Positions 1 through 8,149 of a DNA stretch of 33,650 bases are shown one piece after another. Source of the DNA: Algoriphagus boseongensis (GTDB lineage Bacteria; Bacteroidota; Bacteroidia; Cytophagales; Cyclobacteriaceae); the NCBI RefSeq assembly GCF_004362805.1, contig NZ_SNYF01000005.1, positions 921,049 through 954,698 on the forward strand. Direction: 5' to 3'. Made by a program: the position numbers and the translations under genes. Position 1 is the stretch's first letter. The number at the start of each line of letters is the position of its first letter. The notes beneath the pieces are model-generated. The model had not been told where the DNA came from. It ran no database searches and saw only the letters and a program-made list of their open reading frames with translations.

Positions 1-282
1 TTTGTTTATATCCTTTATTCAAAATCAACAGATCGATTCTATGTTGGCCAGACGGTCGATTTGGAAAAAAGACTAGAGGAACACAATCAAAACACATTCT
101 CAAAAGCACATACAAAAAATGTAAATGATTGGGAGATCTTTTTCTCGATTGAATGCAGCTCAAGAAATCAAGCGATAAAAATAGAATCACACATCAAGAG
201 TACTAGGAAAAGGAAATACTATCAGGATTTGAAGAAATATCCTGAAATCAGTCAAAAGTTAATTCAAAAGTATTCTTCATAA
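1..282 (+). CDS. GIY-YIG nuclease family protein (UPF0213-like), 5' partial
   Basis: The reading frame is open from base 1, so the start lies upstream of the window. The first residues, VYILYS followed by FYVGQT, are the paired GIY-YIG strands, and DLEKRLEEHN is the following helix typical of the short single-domain UPF0213/YhbQ-like family, usually about 80-100 aa. The visible part is 93 residues, so only a few residues are missing. The lysine-rich C-terminus (KSTRKRKYYQDL) is also typical. Members are presumed DNA nucleases, but the function of these short stand-alone forms is not established. The gene is followed by a palindrome and a strong terminator, so it is probably monocistronic. Family assignment is confident; enzymatic activity is not shown. 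Confidence 0.85.
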   Translation, partial: FVYILYSKSTDRFYVGQTVDLEKRLEEHNQNTFSKAHTKNVNDWEIFFSIECSSRNQAIKIESHIKSTRKRKYYQDLKKYPEISQKLIQKYSS

Positions 283-297
283 TTCAACAGGTCGCTG

Positions 298-316
298 CCC
301 CGATAGCTATCGTGGG
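298..316. repeat. palindrome behind the GIY-YIG gene
   Basis: The 12 bases at 301-312 (cgatagctatcg) are a perfect palindrome, flanked by ccc on the left and tggg on the right. It lies between the GIY-YIG stop codon and the terminator. The bases just after it (gcgatcccggc, then ggggctc) resemble the T-arm and 3' acceptor strand of a tRNA, but no complete tRNA can be folded here. It could be a dispersed palindromic element; a genome search for further copies would decide. Confidence 0.5.
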
Positions 317-335
317 CGATCCCGGCAAGGGGCTC

Positions 336-370
336 AAAAACCACTCAGAAATGGGTGGTTTTTCTTTTTT
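336..370 (+). terminator. rho-independent terminator after the GIY-YIG gene
   Basis: The arms aaaaaccactc and gggtggttttt pair over 11 positions with one G-U pair around a 6-base loop, followed by a run of T. It ends the GIY-YIG transcript before the secreted-protein gene that starts at 461. Confidence 0.8.
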
Positions 371-460
371 CAGAAAAATTCCGAGTTAAGAAATGTTGGG
401 ATATATTTTTTTAAAGAATTAATTTTTACTTTCAAATACTTAACCCTTTATCACAATCCT

Positions 461-835
461 ATGAAAAAGTTAACCAGTGCTCTTCTTTTAGTCTTTGCTA
501 TTTCTTTAGCCTCATTTATTCCTAAATCTGATTCCCTTTCTCCTGAATATTTTGAAGGAAAATGGGCTGTCCTTGTAAAGGACACTCCTCAGGGTGATGC
601 GACAATCCCTATGCGTTTTGAAACTAAAAATGGGGAAACCAAAGGCTATTTCATGGAAGATGCCTCAGGCGTAGAAAAAACCATGAGTTCAGTTTCCATC
701 AGTGGAGATGTTCTTACAGCTTATTTCAATATTACTGGATATGACGTTTACATCAGCTTGAAAAAAGTAGATGAGGAAAATGCCAATGGTTCATTAATGG
801 ATATGTTCACAGCCGAAGCGAAACGAATGAAGTAA
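461..835 (+). CDS. small secreted protein of unknown function
   Basis: The protein has 124 residues. It begins MKKLTSALLLVFAISLASF, a clear Sec signal peptide with a basic N-terminus and hydrophobic core, and no lipobox cysteine, so it should be periplasmic or secreted. The mature part (about 95 residues) alternates short strand-like segments, with FEGKWAVLVKDTPQGDA near its start, and looks like a small lipocalin-like or beta-sandwich fold. I do not recognise a named family. The gene stands alone between two terminators and reads toward the oxidoreductase gene. The ATG start fits the signal peptide exactly. Confidence 0.8.
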   Translation: MKKLTSALLLVFAISLASFIPKSDSLSPEYFEGKWAVLVKDTPQGDATIPMRFETKNGETKGYFMEDASGVEKTMSSVSISGDVLTAYFNITGYDVYISLKKVDEENANGSLMDMFTAEAKRMK

Positions 836-856
836 TCCTCTATATTATTCAAAAAG

Positions 857-887
857 AAAGCCCCGAATCAATTCGGGGCTTTTTTGT
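857..887. terminator. bidirectional terminator between convergent genes
   Basis: The arms aaagccccgaat (857-868) and attcggggcttt (871-882) pair perfectly over 12 bp. A T run follows on the plus strand, and an A-rich stretch precedes it, giving a T run on the minus strand. It therefore can terminate both the small secreted-protein gene and the leftward sugar operon, whose last stop codon begins at 887. Confidence 0.9.
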
Positions 888-2005
888 TACTTTTTGCTTT
901 GGGTAAAATCCGGAAGATATTTGATTTTTCCTCCTTCCATGGCTGATTCATGTGCTAGGATTCCTACGCAGGTAATATTTGCTGATTGCCGAGCATCAGG
1001 ATACGGAGCTCTTTCTTCAGCTAGGGCTGTCAAAAACTCATGAACCAAATGTGGATGGGACCCACCGTGTCCAGAACCTTGAATAAAGGATAAATGCTGA
1101 TTTTCATCAGAATCATAGACTCCATGAGTAGTAAACTTCTGGATTCCTTCAGGCAGCAAATGAGCATAGTCAGGTATTTTTACCTTTTCTGGAATTTCTC
1201 CGGTATGGATCACAGAATCCTCATGCTCGATCAAGGTCCATTCAAATGACTTCTTAGATCCATAGACATCGAAACTTTCTCTGTATTGTCTAGCTGTATT
1301 GAATAGGGATCTGGTCACTTCAGCCGATAAATCCGAGTCTTTCAGCTTAATATGACAGGTTTCGATGGCAAATGGAGAACCGTATTTGGGAATCAGGTTT
1401 TCGTCAATTCTACCCGAACCAAAGCAGGAAACATATTCAGCCTGGCCTTTTGGCAAAGCCAAGACAGGTCCAACGCAGTGGGTAGCATAATGCATAGGAG
1501 GGAGGCCTTCCCAATAGCCTGGCCATCCAGCCATCTCTTGCTGATGAGAGGCTCTTAGAAATTGAATTTTACCGAGCTCTCCCTTTTCATACATTTCCTT
1601 TACAAAGAGAAATTCACGGCTATAGATGACGGTTTCCATCATCATATAGGTCAAGCCAGTCTTTTCTGTCAATTCCACGATTTGTCGGCACTCCTCGACA
1701 GTGGTAGCCATAGGAACTGTACAAGCAACATGCTTTCCAGCTTTTAGGGCTTTGATTGATTGTTCTGCATGATTCTGGATAGGCGTATTGATATGAACAA
1801 CATCAATGTTTGGATCTTTTAGTAACTCGTCATAATCCGTGTACACCTTGTCGATTCCAAATGCTTTTCCAATAGCCTCAGCCTTTTCTTGATTCCTTTG
1901 GCAGACTGCATACATATTTGCCAGAGGATGTTTTTGATAAATCGGAATAAACTCAGCTCCGAATCCTAATCCGATGATGGCGATATTGAATTGTTTTTTG
2001 CTCAT
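887..2005 (-). CDS. Gfo/Idh/MocA-family NAD(P)-dependent oxidoreductase
   Basis: The protein has 372 residues. The N-terminal Rossmann fold starts IAIIGLGFGAEFIP (dinucleotide-binding glycines) and continues through VVHINTPIQNHAEQSIKAL, the usual second half of the NAD(P) domain; the C-terminal half is the GFO_IDH_MocA_C beta-sheet domain. Enzymes of this family oxidise or reduce sugars and inositols. The family's EKP motif, whose lysine contacts substrate, is replaced here by CTVPMATT after GKHVA, so the usual lysine is absent. There is no signal peptide, so it is probably cytoplasmic. It is last in an operon behind a sugar isomerase and a ThuA/PVC dehydrogenase, which suggests a role in keto-sugar metabolism. 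The substrate is unknown. Confidence 0.9.
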   Translation of the reverse strand: MSKKQFNIAIIGLGFGAEFIPIYQKHPLANMYAVCQRNQEKAEAIGKAFGIDKVYTDYDELLKDPNIDVVHINTPIQNHAEQSIKALKAGKHVACTVPMATTVEECRQIVELTEKTGLTYMMMETVIYSREFLFVKEMYEKGELGKIQFLRASHQQEMAGWPGYWEGLPPMHYATHCVGPVLALPKGQAEYVSCFGSGRIDENLIPKYGSPFAIETCHIKLKDSDLSAEVTRSLFNTARQYRESFDVYGSKKSFEWTLIEHEDSVIHTGEIPEKVKIPDYAHLLPEGIQKFTTHGVYDSDENQHLSFIQGSGHGGSHPHLVHEFLTALAEERAPYPDARQSANITCVGILAHESAMEGGKIKYLPDFTQSKK

Positions 2006-2075
2006 AGTTATATTATAGTTTCTATTGAAAAATGGAAAATATTCTAAGATTTAGATGACTCAGTCGAGTGTTAAT

Positions 2076-2101
2076 GAAGTCAGGCTGAGCGAAGTCGAAG
2101 C
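2076..2101. repeat. REP-like short element in the operon spacer
   Basis: The bases gtcaggctgagcgaagtcg fill most of the end of the 96-bp spacer between the isomerase and oxidoreductase genes. Variants of 'cttcgacttcgctcagcctgac' are, as I recall, a frequent dispersed repeat in Bacteroidota intergenic regions. A small inverted repeat (actc-agtc-gagt, about 2058-2069) lies next to it. Only one copy is seen in this window, so the repeat status rests on recollection. Confidence 0.4.
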
Positions 2102-2962
2102 CTATTCAGCAGCCCAAGATTTTAGAAATTTCAAACCTTCTTCTGCAAATCCATCCTGACTTGGAACTAATGGCTTCCAAATGCACACAGCTCCAGCTAG
2201 TTCTTTTACTTCAGGGGTAAAGCTTTCTATGGAAATGGTTCCTTGATAATTAATTCCTTCCAAGCCTCTCTTCCACGCTGCCCAATTGGTTTGACCTGTC
2301 CCTGGAGTTCCTCGATAGTTTTCAGAGACCTGAACGTGAATCAATTTATTTCCGACTGTTTGGATAGCATGTTCTATACTCGGCTCCTCAATATTCATGT
2401 GAAACCCATCCAAAATGGCCTTTGCTTCAGGCTCATTGATATCATTAATCAATTGCATCAATTCCTCAGCGGTATTGATTAAATCCGTTTCAAAGCGGTT
2501 TAGTGTTTCAATGGCTAGTTCTAATCCAAATTGTCTGGCCTGATGGCAGACCTTCCTGAGATTTGTCACAGCACGGTTCCACTCAATTTTCTTTTGTTCT
2601 GGTGATACCAATCTGGCTTTTCCTACTGCGGAATACATAGGACCTGCAACAAAACCTGCTCCCAATTCAGAAGCAATTTCAAAGCAGGAATCCAGATAGT
2701 CGAAACAGGTTTTATGGAAAGTTGGATCTTCGTGCGTTAAATCCCGGCTAGGACCAAAAGCCCCACAGATAATGGGTTTGAGCCCATTATCTGCTAAAGC
2801 TTTTTTTACAATTTGAATATCAATCAAGGCTGGATCTTCTACTGGAATCTCCACTGCATCATATCCATAACTCTTGATTTTTGGAAAAAGAGAAATGGTT
2901 TGAGTGGAAAATGGGGAAGTCCAAAGCCAAGTGCTGACTGCAAACTCTACGTTCAAGGCCAT
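2102..2962 (-). CDS. sugar phosphate isomerase/epimerase family protein (DTE-like TIM barrel)
   Basis: The protein has 286 residues and forms one AP-endonuclease-2 (xylose isomerase-like) TIM barrel. The four metal ligands of the D-tagatose/D-psicose 3-epimerase group can be placed in order: Glu in LAIETLNRFE, Asp in ILDGFHMN, His in HVQVSEN and Glu in ISIESF. The segment SENYRGTPGTGQ matches the conserved E-N-x-R-G-x-P-G-x-G loop of those epimerases. It probably isomerises a free ketose or keto-sugar in the cytoplasm. Its ATG is one base after the stop codon of the upstream 1166-residue gene, so translation is likely coupled. The exact sugar is not known. Confidence 0.88.
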   Translation of the reverse strand: MALNVEFAVSTWLWTSPFSTQTISLFPKIKSYGYDAVEIPVEDPALIDIQIVKKALADNGLKPIICGAFGPSRDLTHEDPTFHKTCFDYLDSCFEIASELGAGFVAGPMYSAVGKARLVSPEQKKIEWNRAVTNLRKVCHQARQFGLELAIETLNRFETDLINTAEELMQLINDINEPEAKAILDGFHMNIEEPSIEHAIQTVGNKLIHVQVSENYRGTPGTGQTNWAAWKRGLEGINYQGTISIESFTPEVKELAGAVCIWKPLVPSQDGFAEEGLKFLKSWAAE

Positions 2963-2963
2963 T

Positions 2964-5900
2964 TTATTCCACTTTCATGATTCCGTTCATAATCCTCCAG
3001 TGACCAGGTACTGTACAGACGAATACATAGTCTCCTGGTTCGGTAGGTGCGGTGAAGACGATTGATTCTCTTCCTTCCGGATCCACCAATCGGGTAGCAG
3101 CGATGACCTGAGGGATTTTAGGCACGTAATTTTGCTCAGCACCTTTTGGATCACGAGCCAAATCATCCGCAGCTTTTCCAATAGTTTCCAATGATCCCTT
3201 TTGGCCAATTACCAAGTTGTGTTGCATGAAGTCAGGGTTTTCGAAATCGATGGTCACCTGAGATCCTGCCTTCACAGTGAAGGTGGTCTTGTTGAATTTC
3301 ATTTCGTGAGGAACAACCGCAAGTTTAACTAATGAAGTACCATTGGCTGAAACTGTGGAAGCTGAACCTCCCATCATATCGATATTGGCTCCTGGCTTTT
3401 TCAAGGCCAAGGTAGATTTGTTGCTTATTCTTCCGGAGAACATCCAGCCTCCCACATATTTTCCAACTTGATTTCTAGAATCATTTTGGCCTACACGAAC
3501 TCTTCTTGGAGAAAGTTCTGCCGTGAATAGACCTTTGGTTTTAGCCTTGCCGATTTCTTCACCGTTGATTTTCAAACTCATGCTTCCATCTTCCACCAAT
3601 GTAGCATCAATGATGAATTGCTCCTCAGGAAGTGGTTTTTTGGTACTGATGATTGTCAATTTTTCATCCTGTGCTACTGCAAAATGAAGCGCATCCTCAA
3701 AGATGTACAAACTGTATCCATTTGTGTTGTTACCAGAAGCTACCAAAATTCCATCCATTGGATTATTGCCTTTTGAAACGATCATTCGGATTGCTATTTC
3801 CTTTCCTGCTATATCTGGCGGGAAAAGGATGGAGTTTCTTGAATCCAACGGATATTGCTCAGCCACTAAGCTTCTGCTGATTCGGTCAGCTAAAGACAAT
3901 TCAGAGTCTCCAGTAGCCTGAAGGGCTGCAGTATTATCTCTCTTGGCAAATTCAGTAGGATGAGCTAAAACGGCTGCAAAAATGGCCTGAGGCAAATACG
4001 CATCCTTTCCATTCTCGTCGTTATTGGCTACTTCTACTAGTTTCTTGGCCGCTTCTTCAGAGAAAGGCATATCAGAAATAGCCAAGAAAGCATACTTTCT
4101 GGTGTGCAAATCTGGGTCGTTGATAATATTAGAAGCCAAAATTGCTTTAAGCGAGGACTCTGATTTTGGCAATACTCTCAAGGCGTTCTTTCTTACAGCT
4201 GCAGAAGGATGGGAGAGAGCCTTTTCAACAACCTGAATAGCCTCAGCATTTGAACCATTCAATTCTCCTAAACCAGCCAAAGTCCAAAGTGCATTGATAG
4301 CCGGCCCGTTTAGCCCAACCTTGTCTACGCTTTGGTTTCCAATGATTTTATACAATTCAGAAAGAACTGATTTGTCCTGCTTTTCAACAATCAATCGCTG
4401 TGCGGTAAGCCTCCAGAACATGTTCTCGCTTTGCAGCGCTTCAATCAACTCATCTCCATCCGCATCTTTCAGATCAAATACTTCTGAATCTTCTCCTCCT
4501 TTATAGCTGATTCGATAGATTCTACCATGCTGGCTATCTCTTAAAGGATTGATGTAGGCATTACCTTCACCATTCTCGAAACCTCTTGGAGTAGGGTTAT
4601 GCTGGATGATGAAATTGTACCAATCGGCTACCCAAAGTGCTCCATCCGGACCAACTTCAGCATGAACAGGTGAAAACCATTCGTCCGAACTAGCCAAAAT
4701 ATTGAATCCGTTTTTCTCTTTATATCCTGACCCCTCAGGATTAATCAAGGCTTTGTGAAGAACTCGACCTGTAGGTTCTGCAACAAATGCGATTCTGTTC
4801 CAGTAATTCTCAGGGAAACTTCTTGCGGTGTAGAAATTATGTCCAGCTGCAGCGGTATAGCCTCCATGCCAGTCTACTTGTCTAAGGAATGGCTCCAGGT
4901 TAGGCATATCGTAATGCGAATCGATTCCATGAACTGTATTGGCAGGGCCTTGGAATATAGGTCTTTTCACATAGTTATTGGCCATGGAGAAATAGACACT
5001 GTGCTGTCCATTGGCAGTCGAGATAAAAGTTTCAAAGTCTTCCGTAAAACCTAAACCCCAAGTGTTGTTAGAAGTATTTCCTAGGTATTCCAAGTTTTCT
5101 CCATTTGGCTCAAAACGATAAACGCCTTGTCCAAATCCATGTCTTTTTCCATTGACTTCTCCATTGAATCCTGCGTATCCTAAGACACCCCAAATTTTAT
5201 TATCAAAGCCATATTTCAAGTTGGATGGACCAGCATGGGTATCACTTTTTCCCCAACCTGTCATCACGACTTCACGAACATCAGCCACATCATCCCCATC
5301 GGTATCTTTTAAGAAAATAAAGTCCGGTGCCATGGAAATCAAAATACCTCCATTGACCGCCATGATCGAGGTTGGGATATTGAGATTATCTGCAAAAACG
5401 GTGACTTTATCAGCCTTACCATCTCCATCCGTATCCTCAAGGATTTTGATTTTATCATTTCCTCCTTCTTTTCTCACTTCATTTGGATAATCTACTGTCT
5501 CGATGACGAAGAGTCTTCCACGCTCATCCCAAGCCATTGCCATAGGATTGATAATCATAGGTTCGCTGGCGAAAAGCTCCATTTCGAATCCAACTGGCAA
5601 TTGAACTAGCTTCATACTTTCTTCTGGAGAAAGGGGAAGCTGAAATCTAGGGGCAGGATCTCTTCTTTCGTAATTTGGAATTTCGGCATCCTGAAACTGA
5701 GGAGTAGGAATTTCATAGGCAGCCAGTAATTCATTTACCTTATCGCCCACAGCCCAAAGGATACCATTGGCTACCAATTCCTGAAATTCAGGCTGCTTCC
5801 AAGTCTCCTCATTATGACCATAAGCGGTATAGAAAACTCTTCCCTTACCTTCCTCTCTGGTCCAAGCATAAGGCTCCTTTTTATCGCCTTCTACTCGCTC

Positions 5901-6464
5901 CATCAAAACATGCATATCGGGATTTAGCTGAGAATGAACGTATGTTTCATCCCAAGTTTCAAACTCTTCAATTCCCTGCATGATCGGATGTTCGGGGTCT
6001 ACAATTTTTGCTGTGAAACGACCGGTTTCATGTGTGCTAAATTGACCACCTACAGCGCTAACAAACCAGTCTGAATTTCTGAAACACCAAGAAGCACTGT
6101 GAATAGGAATCAAAGCCTTTCCGCTTTGGATAAATTCTTTAAGTGCGCTTTCCTGAGACGGACTGATAGAATCATGATTGGCATAGATCATCAAGCCGTC
6201 ATAATTGTAGAGCACATCTTCATTCAGGTCATTCGGATCTGAAGTGTAGGTTAGATTGATTCCTTTCTGGAAAAGGGGAGTTTCCAGATAAATCATCAGT
6301 TTTTCTGAATTATGATGCTCACTCTCGTGACCCAGGACAAGGATTTCTACCCGTCTGGGATCTGTCATCGACAAGAAAGATTTCTTTTTCCCGCATGCGG
6401 TCCAAAGAAAAACTGAAGCAAGGATAAGAAGCGAAAAGCCTCTAAAGGAAATTGATTTGGTCAT
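2964..6464 (-). CDS. lipoprotein: ThuA + PVC-type dehydrogenase propeller + HEAT + azurin-like domain
   Basis: The protein has 1166 residues, an N-terminal lipoprotein signal with the putative lipidated cysteine in FLWTAC, and four regions. Residues about 40-245 are ThuA-like (trehalose utilisation family; note THETGRF and YGHNEETW). About 285-640 is the PVC-type membrane-bound dehydrogenase propeller (GFEMELFASEP, DTDGDGKADKV). About 660-830 are HEAT-like helices, followed by a LamG-like sandwich. The C-terminus is a cupredoxin: His in MQHNLVIG, then C1150, H1155 and M1159, the spacing of the azurin copper site. No CxxCH haem motif is present, although many relatives carry one. It probably oxidises a carbohydrate or glycoside outside the inner membrane and passes electrons to copper. 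It is first in the operon with the epimerase and oxidoreductase. Confidence 0.85.
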   Translation of the reverse strand: MTKSISFRGFSLLILASVFLWTACGKKKSFLSMTDPRRVEILVLGHESEHHNSEKLMIYLETPLFQKGINLTYTSDPNDLNEDVLYNYDGLMIYANHDSISPSQESALKEFIQSGKALIPIHSASWCFRNSDWFVSAVGGQFSTHETGRFTAKIVDPEHPIMQGIEEFETWDETYVHSQLNPDMHVLMERVEGDKKEPYAWTREEGKGRVFYTAYGHNEETWKQPEFQELVANGILWAVGDKVNELLAAYEIPTPQFQDAEIPNYERRDPAPRFQLPLSPEESMKLVQLPVGFEMELFASEPMIINPMAMAWDERGRLFVIETVDYPNEVRKEGGNDKIKILEDTDGDGKADKVTVFADNLNIPTSIMAVNGGILISMAPDFIFLKDTDGDDVADVREVVMTGWGKSDTHAGPSNLKYGFDNKIWGVLGYAGFNGEVNGKRHGFGQGVYRFEPNGENLEYLGNTSNNTWGLGFTEDFETFISTANGQHSVYFSMANNYVKRPIFQGPANTVHGIDSHYDMPNLEPFLRQVDWHGGYTAAAGHNFYTARSFPENYWNRIAFVAEPTGRVLHKALINPEGSGYKEKNGFNILASSDEWFSPVHAEVGPDGALWVADWYNFIIQHNPTPRGFENGEGNAYINPLRDSQHGRIYRISYKGGEDSEVFDLKDADGDELIEALQSENMFWRLTAQRLIVEKQDKSVLSELYKIIGNQSVDKVGLNGPAINALWTLAGLGELNGSNAEAIQVVEKALSHPSAAVRKNALRVLPKSESSLKAILASNIINDPDLHTRKYAFLAISDMPFSEEAAKKLVEVANNDENGKDAYLPQAIFAAVLAHPTEFAKRDNTAALQATGDSELSLADRISRSLVAEQYPLDSRNSILFPPDIAGKEIAIRMIVSKGNNPMDGILVASGNNTNGYSLYIFEDALHFAVAQDEKLTIISTKKPLPEEQFIIDATLVEDGSMSLKINGEEIGKAKTKGLFTAELSPRRVRVGQNDSRNQVGKYVGGWMFSGRISNKSTLALKKPGANIDMMGGSASTVSANGTSLVKLAVVPHEMKFNKTTFTVKAGSQVTIDFENPDFMQHNLVIGQKGSLETIGKAADDLARDPKGAEQNYVPKIPQVIAATRLVDPEGRESIVFTAPTEPGDYVFVCTVPGHWRIMNGIMKVE

Positions 6465-6595
6465 GCTTTGGGTAAATTATTTTCGAGGTCTAATATTCTC
6501 AATAATCAAGGTTAAAATCCAACTGTTTTTACTTGAATTCTGACTGTTTTTTTTCATTTTTAATTCGTAAAATAAAATCAAAAAGAATAAATACA
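6465..6595. promoter_or_regulatory. divergent promoter region, sugar operon / AraC gene
   Basis: This AT-rich spacer of about 130 bp separates the leftward ThuA/PVC operon from the rightward AraC gene and must hold both promoters. I cannot place the Bacteroidota -33/-7 boxes with confidence. The AraC protein probably binds here, judged only by position. Confidence 0.45.
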
Positions 6596-7483
6596 GTGAA
6601 AAAACCTTTTCAAAAATCCAGAATTCCCGAAGGAAAAGCCTTTGTAATTCAAGAATTAAAGGCTCCATTTTTTGATGTGAACTGGCATTTTCACTCAGAA
6701 TATCAGCTATTTGTGGTTTTAAAGGGTAGAGGAACCCGATTTATCGGCGACCATATGCAGGCTTTCCGAGAAGGGGATTTGGTACTCACAGGACCTAATT
6801 TGCCACACCTTTGGAAAAATGATAAGGCTTACCATGACTCCAATAATGGACTTTCTACCCATGGTATAGTCATCTATTTTCCTGAAGATTTTCTGAATAA
6901 TGCGATTTTTAAACTGGATGAGTTTGACGGAATCGCGCACATGCTAAAGAAATCCGAAAGAGGAATCCAGATTCTAGGTAAAACCAATCAGGTAATTACT
7001 AAAATGATGTCAGATCTGCTTCGGCTTCAGGGAACGAATAGCATCATTCAACTCCTTAAAATACTGGAATTGCTTGTGGATAATCCGGATTGCAAGCTGA
7101 TCGCCGATGCGGGATATATCAATACGAATAAAGAATCAGAGCGGGATCGGATGGGTCAGGTCTATGAATACGTCATGCAAAACTTCCATGGAAAAGTTAG
7201 TCTGGAAGAAGCTGCGCAATTGACCAACCTTTCGGTTTCTGCCTTTAGCCGATATTTTAAATCCAGGGTCAATAAGACTTTTTCAGATTTTGTGACGGAT
7301 GTGCGAGTTTCACATGCCTGCAAATTGCTTCATGAAACCGATATGAATGTCAGTGAAATTTCCTTCGAAAGTGGTTTTTACACGCTTTCCAATTTCAACA
7401 AGCTATTCAAGGAGAGAATCAAAAAAACTCCTTTGGAATACCGAAAGGAGTTTAATCAGACCTTTGCTCTTTTAGAGGGATAA
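6596..7483 (+). CDS. AraC-family transcriptional regulator
   Basis: The protein has 295 residues from the chosen GTG start. The N-terminal cupin includes WHFHSEYQLFVVLKGRG and carries the sugar-sensing pocket typical of the family; the C-terminal ~100 residues hold two helix-turn-helix motifs (SLEEAAQLTNLSVSAFSRYF and VSEISFESGFYTLSNFNKLF). A longer frame opens at a TTG at 6533, but homologues usually start with a motif like KKPFQKSRIP a few residues ahead of the cupin, so I prefer GTG at 6596. It diverges from the ThuA/PVC-epimerase-oxidoreductase operon and is probably its regulator. Its 3' end overlaps the convergent LytTR gene by 12 bp. Confidence 0.88.
   Translation: MKKPFQKSRIPEGKAFVIQELKAPFFDVNWHFHSEYQLFVVLKGRGTRFIGDHMQAFREGDLVLTGPNLPHLWKNDKAYHDSNNGLSTHGIVIYFPEDFLNNAIFKLDEFDGIAHMLKKSERGIQILGKTNQVITKMMSDLLRLQGTNSIIQLLKILELLVDNPDCKLIADAGYINTNKESERDRMGQVYEYVMQNFHGKVSLEEAAQLTNLSVSAFSRYFKSRVNKTFSDFVTDVRVSHACKLLHETDMNVSEISFESGFYTLSNFNKLFKERIKKTPLEYRKEFNQTFALLEG
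7421..7453 (-). terminator. terminator of the LytS/LytTR operon inside the AraC gene
   Basis: Read on the minus strand, aaactccttt and aaaggagttt form a 10-bp stem around a 9-base loop, followed directly by seven T. It lies about 20 bp past the LytTR stop codon and wholly within the last codons of the convergent AraC gene. On the plus strand it lacks a following T run, so it should act in one direction only. Confidence 0.75.
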
Positions 7484-8149
7484 GTTTTGCGAGACTTCCT
7501 CGGAATAGGTGGAACTCAGTGGAACCATAAATTTTCCAAGCTGGAGTTGGTGTCGCTCTACTTTGTTAACCAGATTCTTGTTAGCCAAAAATGATCTATG
7601 CGTTCGGATAAAATAGGATGGAAGTAATTTTTCTGTTTCTGACAATGTCATCCTACTGATGATTTTTTCCTTTTCCAGTTGAAAAGTGACATAATTCCCC
7701 TGGGCTTCACAGTAAATCAGCTCGGAAAAATCAACTCTGACTTGCCCATCGCTGGTTTTTACAAAAATAAAGGCCGGTTCATTCTTTGGACGGAGTTCCA
7801 ACCATTCCTGAGCTTTTTGACAGGCTTTTAGAAAACGGCTTAGGTTAAATGGTTTAAGCAAATAATCCAGCGCATCCAATTCAAAACCCTTCACTGCATA
7901 GTCAGAATAGGCTGTGGTGAATATGATCAGGGTCTCTTTGGAAATCATTGAAGCCAGGTCAATTCCTGAAATATCCGGCATATTGATATCCAAAAAGATC
8001 AGGTCTACTGGATTGTTTTTGAGATACTCCAATCCCAAAACCGCATCAGTAAATGTAGCTTGAAGCTCTAAAAAGGGCACTCTGGAAGCGTGTGACTTGA
8101 TTACTTCCAGAGCAAATGATTCATCGTCTATGGCGATCGCCTGGATCAT
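7472..8149 (-). CDS. LytTR-family response regulator
   Basis: The protein has 225 residues. The receiver domain holds the acidic pair D8/D9 (AIDDES), the phosphoacceptor D54 in LIFLDINMPDISG, the Thr of IFTTAYSDYA and K99 in DYLLKPF. The C-terminal LytTR DNA-binding domain runs from about residue 125 to the end and includes GNYVTFQLEKEKII and IRTHRSFLANK. It is the partner of the LytS-type kinase encoded immediately upstream; the start overlaps the kinase stop by 4 bases (ATGA), which implies coupled translation. The regulated genes are unknown; the DASS transporter gene behind the kinase is one candidate by position. Confidence 0.93.
   Translation of the reverse strand: MIQAIAIDDESFALEVIKSHASRVPFLELQATFTDAVLGLEYLKNNPVDLIFLDINMPDISGIDLASMISKETLIIFTTAYSDYAVKGFELDALDYLLKPFNLSRFLKACQKAQEWLELRPKNEPAFIFVKTSDGQVRVDFSELIYCEAQGNYVTFQLEKEKIISRMTLSETEKLLPSYFIRTHRSFLANKNLVNKVERHQLQLGKFMVPLSSTYSEEVSQNLSL

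Noticed and set aside
6533..6595. Extended AraC N-terminus from a TTG codon
   Set aside because: The extra 21 residues are unlike family N-termini; the GTG at 6596 fits better.
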